A stretch of 64,000 bases of DNA, from the NCBI GenBank assembly GCA_016708585.1, contig JADJFK010000008.1, forward strand, positions 62,001-126,000, written 5' to 3'. Source of the stretch: Sulfuritalea sp. Lineage in GTDB: Bacteria > Pseudomonadota > Gammaproteobacteria > Burkholderiales > Rhodocyclaceae. Under the pieces are notes generated by a model that was not told the DNA's origin, searched no databases, and worked only from the letters and a program-made list of their open reading frames with translations. The translations under genes were made by a program, and so were the position numbers. Positions 62,007 to 64,000 of this stretch are shown here, one piece after another; the first letter of the stretch is position 1, and each line of letters opens with the position of its first letter.

Positions 62007-62915
62007 ATGATTCGTCGCGCCGCCCTTGTAGCTTCCGTCACCCTCACCGCCCTCTCCCTGCCCGCCTTCGCCCAGGACAGCGGCACGCTGAAGAAAATCA
62101 AGGACAGCGGCACCGCCACCATGGGTGTGCGCGAATCCTCCGGCGGCCTCTCCTTTACCGTCGGTGACGGCAAGTTCGCCGGCTTCCACGTCGAGCTCTG
62201 CCAGCGCGCGCTGGCCGACGTGCAGAAGCAGCTCGGCCTGGCCAAGCTGGACATCAAGTACCAGCCGGTGACCTCGCAAAACCGCATCCCCCTGATGCAG
62301 AACGGCACCATCGACATCGAGTGCGGTTCGACCACCAACAACGCGACCCGCCAGAAGGACGTTTCCTTCGCCGTCACCACCTACGTCGAGGAAGTCCGTA
62401 TCGCGGTCAAGGCGAACTCCGGCATCACCTCGATCGGCCAGCTCAACGGAAAGAACGTCGCCACCACCACCGGCACCACCTCCGTGCAACTCCTGCGCAA
62501 GCACGAGCGCGGCACCGGGGTGAACTTCAACGAGGTGTTCGGCAAGGACCACGCCGACAGCTTCCTGCTGCTGGAATCCGGCCGCGCCGACGCCTTCGTC
62601 ATGGACGGCCAGATCCTTGCCGGCAACATCGCCAAGTCGAAGAACCCGGGGGATTTCAAGATCGTCGGCGAGGTGCTCTCGGTCGAGCCGATCGCCATCA
62701 TGGTGCGCAAGGATGATCCGGCCTTCAAGAAGGCGGTGGACAACAGCCTATCGGCCTTGATGAAGTCCGGCGAAATGGCCAGGATCTACGACAAGTGGTT
62801 CATGCAGCCGATCCCGCCGACCAACACAAAGATCGGCCTGGCGGTTTCCGAGGCGACCAAGGCGGCCTGGGCGAACCCCAACGACAAGCCGATGGAAGAC
62901 TACGCCAAGAAGTAA
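62007..62915 (+). CDS. gltI: Glutamate/aspartate ABC importer, substrate-binding protein
   Basis: The 302-residue protein has a signal peptide ending SLPAFAQ and the SBP_bac_3 fold. GltI-like segments include TMGVRESSGGLSF, NRIPLMQNGTIDIECGSTTNN and FVMDGQILAGNI. It binds acidic amino acids in the periplasm. A strong AGGAGACCACC precedes the ATG. gltJ and gltK follow. Confidence 0.93.
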   Translation: MIRRAALVASVTLTALSLPAFAQDSGTLKKIKDSGTATMGVRESSGGLSFTVGDGKFAGFHVELCQRALADVQKQLGLAKLDIKYQPVTSQNRIPLMQNGTIDIECGSTTNNATRQKDVSFAVTTYVEEVRIAVKANSGITSIGQLNGKNVATTTGTTSVQLLRKHERGTGVNFNEVFGKDHADSFLLLESGRADAFVMDGQILAGNIAKSKNPGDFKIVGEVLSVEPIAIMVRKDDPAFKKAVDNSLSALMKSGEMARIYDKWFMQPIPPTNTKIGLAVSEATKAAWANPNDKPMEDYAKK

Positions 62916-63011
62916 GGCGAAATCAGGCACAAGACGGTGAAGGCGCGGTGCTGACATGGCAGCCCCGCGCCTTCTTGCTTTTCCGCCCGAACGAAGGCGC
63001 GAGGTAGAAGC

Positions 63012-63758
63012 ATGAGCACCTGGGACTGGCAGGTCTTCTGCAAGGAAACCACGAGCGGCGACGTGGCGCCGTCCTGCTTCGGCAGCGGCGGCGACATCAC
63101 CTACCTCGACTGGCTGCTCTCGGCCTGGGGCTGGACGCTTTCGGTGTCGGTGCTGGCGCTGCTGGTGGCCCTGCTGCTCGGCTCGCTGATGGGCATCCTG
63201 CGCACCACGCCGCACCGCGGGCTGGTATTGCTGGGCAATGCCTGGACCGAGCTGTTCCGCAACATTCCCCTGCTGGTGCAGATTTTTCTCTGGTACCACG
63301 TGGTACCGGCCTTGATCCCGCCCCTGCGCGGCGTGCCGAGCTTCATCCTGGTGGTGATGGGCCTCGGCCTGTTCACCTCGGCGCGGATTTCCGAGCAGGT
63401 GCGCGCCGGCATCCAGTCGCTGGCCGGGGGACAGCGCATGGCCGGCCTGGCGATGGGTTTCACCCTGCCGCAGACCTACCGCCACGTGCTGCTGCCGATG
63501 GCCTACCGCATCATCATCCCGCCGCTGACCAGCGAATCGATGAACATCATCAAGAATTCCTCGGTGGCGTTCGCGGTGAGCATTTCCGAGCTCACCCTGT
63601 TCGCCCTGCAGGCGCAGGAAGAGACCTCGCGCGGCATCGAGGTCTACCTGGCGGTGAGCGGGCTGTACTTCATCTCCGCCTTCGCCATCAACCGCGCCGC
63701 ACTGTTCATCGAAAACCGCGTGCGCGTTCCCGGCATGATCGGCGGGGGAGGCCACTGA
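63012..63758 (+). CDS. gltJ: Glutamate/aspartate ABC importer permease GltJ
   Basis: The 248-residue permease has five or so helices and the amino-acid permease motif ELFRNIPLLVQIF with SMNIIKNSSVAFAVS near the end. The stop overlaps the gltK start (TGATG). Confidence 0.93.
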   Translation: MSTWDWQVFCKETTSGDVAPSCFGSGGDITYLDWLLSAWGWTLSVSVLALLVALLLGSLMGILRTTPHRGLVLLGNAWTELFRNIPLLVQIFLWYHVVPALIPPLRGVPSFILVVMGLGLFTSARISEQVRAGIQSLAGGQRMAGLAMGFTLPQTYRHVLLPMAYRIIIPPLTSESMNIIKNSSVAFAVSISELTLFALQAQEETSRGIEVYLAVSGLYFISAFAINRAALFIENRVRVPGMIGGGGH

Positions 63759-64000
63759 TGCTGGCCCTCGACTTCGCCTTCTTCACGCCGGATGTGATCT
63801 CCGGCTACATCGTCAAGGGTTTCATCTTCTCCCTGCAGCTGACGCTGGTCGCCATGATCGGCGGCATCGTCCTCGGCACCCTGCTGGCGCTGATGCGGCT
63901 TTCCGGCAAGACCTGGCTGGTGATGCCGGCGGCTGCCTACGTCAACACCATGCGCAGCGTGCCGCTGGTGATGGTGATCCTCTGGTTCTTCCTGCTCATC
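63758..64000 (+). CDS. gltK: Glutamate/aspartate ABC importer permease GltK, cut by window end
   Basis: The first 81 residues are visible, including a first helix (FIFSLQLTLVAMIGGIVLGTLL) and the permease phrase NTMRSVPLVMVILWFF. The ATG overlaps the gltJ stop. The ATPase gene gltL is expected beyond the window. Confidence 0.9.
   Translation, partial: MLALDFAFFTPDVISGYIVKGFIFSLQLTLVAMIGGIVLGTLLALMRLSGKTWLVMPAAAYVNTMRSVPLVMVILWFFLLI

Overview
The window looks like a piece of a high-GC betaproteobacterial chromosome, most likely from the Rhodocyclales. This is inferred from the nadD-rsfS-rlmH-maf-rng gene order, a BPSS1780-type membrane protein, DUF4212/VC_2705 and DUF485/ActP symporter pairs, and overall protein character. 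No rRNA, prophage or CRISPR array was seen. Four tRNA-type features matter: tRNA-Sec, tRNA-Gly(CCC), tRNA-Phe(GAA) and a possible tRNA-end remnant.

Region 1 (1-21.4 kb) is a formate dehydrogenase / selenium locus. After the tail of a dsbC-like gene come fdnG (in-frame UGA read as Sec196, with a SECIS hairpin), fdnH, fdnI and fdhE. Further on come a secreted thioredoxin-like gene with its own in-frame UGA (motif U-G-A-C) and SECIS-like hairpin, selA, selB and selC. After these lie a small lipoprotein, a GcvH-like protein, a DsrE-like protein, a zinc-ribbon protein and mobA. Together they make, insert and use selenocysteine and the molybdenum cofactor for formate oxidation. An 8-kb type I restriction-modification cassette (hsdM-hsdS-fic-hsdR) splits this locus, and its two ends carry near-identical 25-bp direct repeats. 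selB carries a 72-bp repeated element plus a frame change.

Region 2 (21.5-32.5 kb) has a FecR-domain protein, tRNA-Gly and a minus-strand housekeeping run: rng, maf, rlmH, rsfS, nadD, a membrane protein, ttcA, a pteridine-reductase-like SDR, tcdA and a monooxygenase-like protein. A second Fic protein follows, beside tRNA-Phe, between imperfect copies of the tRNA 3' end.

Region 3 (32.6-43.4 kb) holds two solute:sodium symporter systems: DUF485+ActP on the plus strand, and DUF4212+VC_2705 on the minus strand behind an OmpR/TctE-like two-component system. A membrane receptor Ser/Thr kinase, an ankyrin lipoprotein and a TPR protein lie between them.

Region 4 (43.4-64 kb) has groES-groEL under a perfect CIRCE operator, a thioesterase, an EamA permease, an AraC-MGMT repair protein and a fatty-acid beta-oxidation operon (fadE-fadA-fadB type) with a PsrA-like TetR gene and operator. 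It continues with OsmC, a MORN-repeat protein, an M48 protease, an AI-2E-type permease, an Atm1-like ABC exporter and the start of a glutamate/aspartate ABC importer, which runs off the end.

Two cross-cutting observations. A 26-bp word (AAAAGTCGGCGCYGGCGRYACGGCGA) recurs about ten times, both between genes and inside unrelated genes in the same reading frame (Lys-Val-Gly-Ala-Gly-Asp-Thr-Ala). Five otherwise normal genes (hsdM, hsdS, selB, rlmH, the SDR) each need exactly one single-base correction, so some reading-frame breaks may be sequencing errors rather than biology.
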